Assembly: GCA_039815365.1 (NCBI GenBank)
Contig: JBCBZK010000004.1
Location: forward strand, 1 to 64,000
Direction of reading: 5' to 3'
From: CALBPI01 sp039815365
Lineage (GTDB): Bacteria; Pseudomonadota; Gammaproteobacteria; Steroidobacterales; Woeseiaceae
Length of the DNA stretch: 64,000 nucleotides
Shown here: positions 61,839 to 64,000 of the stretch, in pieces
How positions within the stretch are numbered: the stretch's first letter is position 1
How the letters are laid out: each line of letters starts with the position of its first letter
The notes under the pieces: generated by a model
Databases searched by the model: none
The model's input: the letters and a program-made list of their open reading frames with translations, nothing else
Told to the model about the DNA's origin: nothing
Translations under genes and position numbers: made by a program

Positions 61839-62687
61839 ATGCCGAATTCAGCTAAGACCTTGTGGACCGTGTTTGCATTATTGTTTTGTGGGCTTGCGTT
61901 GAGTGGCGTAGCTGACGATGTCAGCGATGAGTATGCCGCGTCCGCGCTTGAGCGGGCGTTCGTGACCTGGGCCGCTGCACGCGGGTTGAACAGCGTCATT
62001 TCCGTGGCTCAAGGCACCGAGATTGCGTTGGAGCCCGGTGGTGTCGGCGTCAATTTAACCGTCGGTCAGGCGCTTGATCCAGTTAACGATCTCGTCGAGC
62101 AGTTTTCTTCGGTCATGTTGATTGCGACCAGCGCTATTGGTTTGCAGAACATTCTCTTGCGAATTACAGGCACCGAGGGCGTCACGTGGTTCTTGTGTCT
62201 CTCGGCGGTAGCGGCATTGCTTGCGCTGTGGGTGCCTGCGTTGTCAGCCAAGGTGCGATTGCGCGCGTTTGTGTTGCGGTTCTTGCTGATTACCTTTGTG
62301 GTGCGATTCGCGTTGCCCTTTCTGGTGATTGGCTCGAACGTTGTTTTCGACGTTTTTCTGGCGGAGCAGCAACTCGCCGCAACCGACGCGCTCGAATCGA
62401 CGTCGGAAGATATCCGGACGATCACCGAAGAGCAGGATGCGCAACAACCCGATGAGTCTGCCGGGTTGTTATCGCGCTTCAGTGACTTCGTTGGCGATTC
62501 GATCGCGGCGCTGGATGTTCGCGAGCGACTGAGCAATCTTCAGGATCGCGTCTCTGGTGCCAGTGAACACATCGTCAATCTCATTGTGATTTTCGTCTTA
62601 CAGACCATCTTGCTGCCACTGATGTTCTTATGGCTTTTGACAGAGGGTATCAAGGCACTGGCGGCACGCGCGACGCGGATTCAGTAA
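61839..62687 (+). CDS. Predicted membrane protein of unknown function
   Basis: 282 residues from the ATG at 61839, preceded by GTGAGGAC. A signal-like first helix, a periplasmic-type segment, then hydrophobic segments around residues 95-112, 120-140, 145-172 and a C-terminal helix pair (IVIFVLQTILLPLMFLWLL). Between the groups lies an acidic/helical linker (EDIRTITEEQDAQQPDE). I recognise no family; the layout resembles some mechanosensitive-channel-like or scaffold proteins but no motif supports that. Divergent from the HerA-like gene. Confidence 0.7.
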   Translation: MPNSAKTLWTVFALLFCGLALSGVADDVSDEYAASALERAFVTWAAARGLNSVISVAQGTEIALEPGGVGVNLTVGQALDPVNDLVEQFSSVMLIATSAIGLQNILLRITGTEGVTWFLCLSAVAALLALWVPALSAKVRLRAFVLRFLLITFVVRFALPFLVIGSNVVFDVFLAEQQLAATDALESTSEDIRTITEEQDAQQPDESAGLLSRFSDFVGDSIAALDVRERLSNLQDRVSGASEHIVNLIVIFVLQTILLPLMFLWLLTEGIKALAARATRIQ

Positions 62688-62746
62688 AGCGCACCATCGG
62701 ATTTGCGCCACTTACGCTCGGCGCAGCTTTCGTAAACGCAACCGGG

Positions 62747-63289
62747 TTAATCGCAAAACAGGGTTCGCCAGGCAGCGTCGCTCATATTCGACAACAACTG
62801 CTGATTGCGTTCCGGGATGCTCGCGGTATCCGGGTGGGCGCTGATTGCTTTACTGACGCTATGCTCGCGCAACACATGTAGCATCGGCCAGGGAGCGCGA
62901 TTGGTGTAGTTTTCGCGGGCGCTTTCGGACAAACCGTCAAACTGATAGTGCGGATGAAAGCTTGCCAATTGAAACTCGCCGCGCAGTGATAAGGCGTCTA
63001 TCGCCTCATCGGCGAATGCGGTGAACTCAAGAAAGTCTTCGAAATCGCCGAGGTCGTGGCTGAACACGATGAGCACCGTTTCGATAGCCGCCGCACTGTG
63101 TGTTTGTAAGCGCTGCAGTTGGCTGACAGTGTCATCTAACAGTGCTCGGGTACCTACAGCATCTGAGACAACAATTTCTAATGCATCAGCATCGATCACC
63201 GGTGCTGCGAAAGGGCAAAGGTTCAGGCCAACGACGATGCGCTCCAACCACTGCAGCGTTTGCGCGGCGGGTTGATAAGACTCAGACAC
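62747..63289 (-). CDS. DUF1415 family protein
   Basis: 180 residues, soluble. The conserved opening TLQWLERIVVGLNLCPFA and the mid block ETVLIVFSHDLGDFEDFLEF match DUF1415. A RGEFQLASFHPHYQFDG strand, the APWPMLHVLRE-type helix and SISER-like RNQQL near the end complete the pattern. The family is widespread in gammaproteobacteria with no known activity. It is convergent with the membrane-protein gene. Confidence 0.88.
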   Translation of the reverse strand: MSESYQPAAQTLQWLERIVVGLNLCPFAAPVIDADALEIVVSDAVGTRALLDDTVSQLQRLQTHSAAAIETVLIVFSHDLGDFEDFLEFTAFADEAIDALSLRGEFQLASFHPHYQFDGLSESARENYTNRAPWPMLHVLREHSVSKAISAHPDTASIPERNQQLLSNMSDAAWRTLFCD

Positions 63290-63326
63290 GTTTACCGCCT
63301 GGCGCCGACAGGGCGATCAACCTGCC

Positions 63327-63825
63327 TCATGGATTCAGGTCGATGATCTTTTTGAGCGAGTAGTCGGTGTAGCCGGGCGGGTTGTCTTCGAGTTGTGCGT
63401 AAACTTCGTAACCTTGCTTGATATAAAAATCGAGCGCCTGAAACGACGTGGTGCCAACGTGGAAACGAAATATGCCTTCCGACAACGCGAGACGCTCGAG
63501 CCGCGCCAGTACTTCGGAACCGACACCTTGCGTGCGCAACGCTTCATCCACCCATAGCCGCTCTACGTACAACCAACCAACCCCATGTGATCGTGCCATG
63601 CGCACCGGCCACAACGCGATTGGCCTCGTTGCGAGCGAAGCATCCCAGCTTCTGCTGCGGCACCTCGCCCGTAAACTGCTCGTTGAATTTCACCAAGCCG
63701 CGACGTACGGCTTCGATATCTTCTTCGGACGGATCGCTCTGCGCGAGATAGCTTAAACGCGAGTTTGCCTCATCGCGCTTGAACCAATCGGATACGCGTC
63801 TACGCAGGGAAATCTTCGCGCTCAC
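63327..63825 (-). pseudogene. GNAT acetyltransferase interrupted by a 4-bp frameshift
   Basis: Two overlapping minus-strand reading frames carry the two halves of one GNAT-type N-acetyltransferase. The upstream half (SRLSYLAQSDPSEEDIEA...CFARNEANRVVAG) contains the substrate-side part and runs out in an unrelated frame. The downstream half (GWLYVERLWVDEALRTQGVGSEVL, with Q/RxxGxG acetyl-CoA loop) follows. The break coincides with (AACC)3 at 63571-63582; removing one unit restores one frame of about 164 residues (GTG start at 63825, overlapping the Kazal gene stop). It could be a real pseudogene, a slippage switch or a sequencing error. Confidence 0.72.
63571..63582. repeat. Tetranucleotide tandem repeat (AACC)3 inside the GNAT gene
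   Basis: AACCAACCAACC lies at the exact site where the GNAT frame breaks. Two copies restore the frame: on the minus strand the codons then read Thr-Trp-Gly-Trp-Leu-Tyr-Val-Glu, which is the expected GNAT sequence. Three copies shift the frame. Confidence 0.85.
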
Positions 63826-64000
63826 TCGCCGGAGCCTAAATCCGCGCAAGCGCCGGCATAGAGCATTTTCTGGCCTGCAGCATCAAGTAAACAACGATTG
63901 GTATAGGTACGCCCGTTAACAGCGCACACTGGCTGCGAACGGTCACGGCAGTTGTTGCGCTGACAGTCACCTGCCGCAATGATACGCACGCCCGCTCGCT
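63822..64000 (-). CDS. Kazal-type protease-inhibitor-like protein (cut by window end)
   Basis: The last 58 residues of a minus-strand gene, with the start outside the window. Cys spacing is C-x4-C-x7-C-x10-C and a final C after 14 residues, with the signature PVCAVNGRTYTNRC. This is the Kazal fold, although one of six canonical Cys (after NRC) is absent, as in some bacterial members. Such domains are found in secreted or periplasmic proteins, so a signal peptide is expected upstream. It ends LGSGE, overlapping the GNAT GTG start (GTGA). Confidence 0.75.
   Translation of the reverse strand, partial: RAGVRIIAAGDCQRNNCRDRSQPVCAVNGRTYTNRCLLDAAGQKMLYAGACADLGSGE

Noticed and set aside
62703..62725. 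Stem TGCGCC/GGCGCA between two convergent genes as a bidirectional terminator
   Set aside because: Only six base pairs with a ten-base loop and no clear T-run.
1..64000. CRISPR arrays, tRNA or rRNA genes, insertion sequences, prophage
   Set aside because: No regularly spaced repeats, cloverleaf-like segments, transposase or phage genes were seen in any gap or frame.

Overview
The window is a stretch of ordinary-looking bacterial chromosome with no tRNA, rRNA, insertion sequence, prophage or CRISPR array that I can see. Gene order points to a gammaproteobacterium: ponA | pilMNOPQ | aroK-aroB ... hemE; rph / PP2C phosphatase / yicC-gmk-rpoZ-spoT-ridA-recG; ubiC-ubiA; coxB-coxA-ctaG-coxC-SURF1; tatABC-dtd. 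These resemble Pseudomonas/Xanthomonas-type neighbourhoods, but base composition is moderate, roughly mid-fifties percent GC by eye. The organism looks like an aerobic, aa3-oxidase-bearing, ubiquinone-using Gram-negative with type IV pili and TRAP transporters. I cannot name a genus from sequence alone.

Layout. 1-3.4 kb (+): a small cluster of less conserved genes: the tail of an unknown gene, a membrane protein, a REDY/HapK-like protein, an SDR oxidoreductase, a SnoaL-like lipoprotein and an alpha/beta hydrolase with an Asp nucleophile. 3.4-14.3 kb (-): pilMNOPQ, a rho-independent terminator, then aroK-aroB-dgt-pyrF-hemE-DUF445. 14.6-17.8 kb (+): the bifunctional penicillin-binding protein PBP1A and a conserved unknown. 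17.7-23.0 kb (-): gltA, rpmE, a 336-bp gap with DnaA-box-like motifs and an AT-rich tract, then hemW-rdgB-rph-PP2C. 23.2-31.4 kb (+): yicC-gmk-rpoZ-spoT-ridA-recG-ubiC-ubiA. 31.4-33.7 kb: comF (-), bioC and a DUF2244 gene (+).

33.8-42.3 kb (+): the cytochrome c oxidase cluster (coxB, coxA, a 42-aa membrane protein, ctaG, coxC, terminator, DUF2909 gene on the other strand, SURF1, a CxxxC membrane protein), running by an overlapping TAATG into a large membrane histidine kinase and a LuxR-type response regulator. 42.5-42.9 kb (+): a stand-alone degenerate receiver domain whose phospho-Asp is Glu, closed by a strong terminator. 43.1-53.0 kb (+): uvrD, then trkA-trkH tightly coupled to TRAP dctQ-dctM and to a 1000-residue three-domain protein (kinase / M23 peptidase / class III aminotransferase). 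53.1-56.7 kb: a secreted protein, a DUF2269-like membrane protein, alkB, an unknown membrane-anchored protein and a TRAP binding protein with a Tat-type lipoprotein signal. 56.8-59.0 kb (+): dtd and tatABC. 59.0-64.0 kb: a small lipoprotein with a TonB-plug-like tail, a long HerA-type ATPase, an unknown membrane protein, a DUF1415 gene, a GNAT acetyltransferase broken by one extra tetranucleotide repeat, and the end of a secreted Kazal-like protein cut by the window edge.

The most interesting items for follow-up are the three-domain fusion coupled to trk and TRAP genes, the Glu-substituted receiver next to the cox-linked two-component system, the DnaA-box-like cluster between rpmE and hemW, the terminator placed immediately before aroK, the (AACC)3 frameshift in the GNAT gene, and the plug-like lipoprotein. 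None of these is proven novel from sequence alone.
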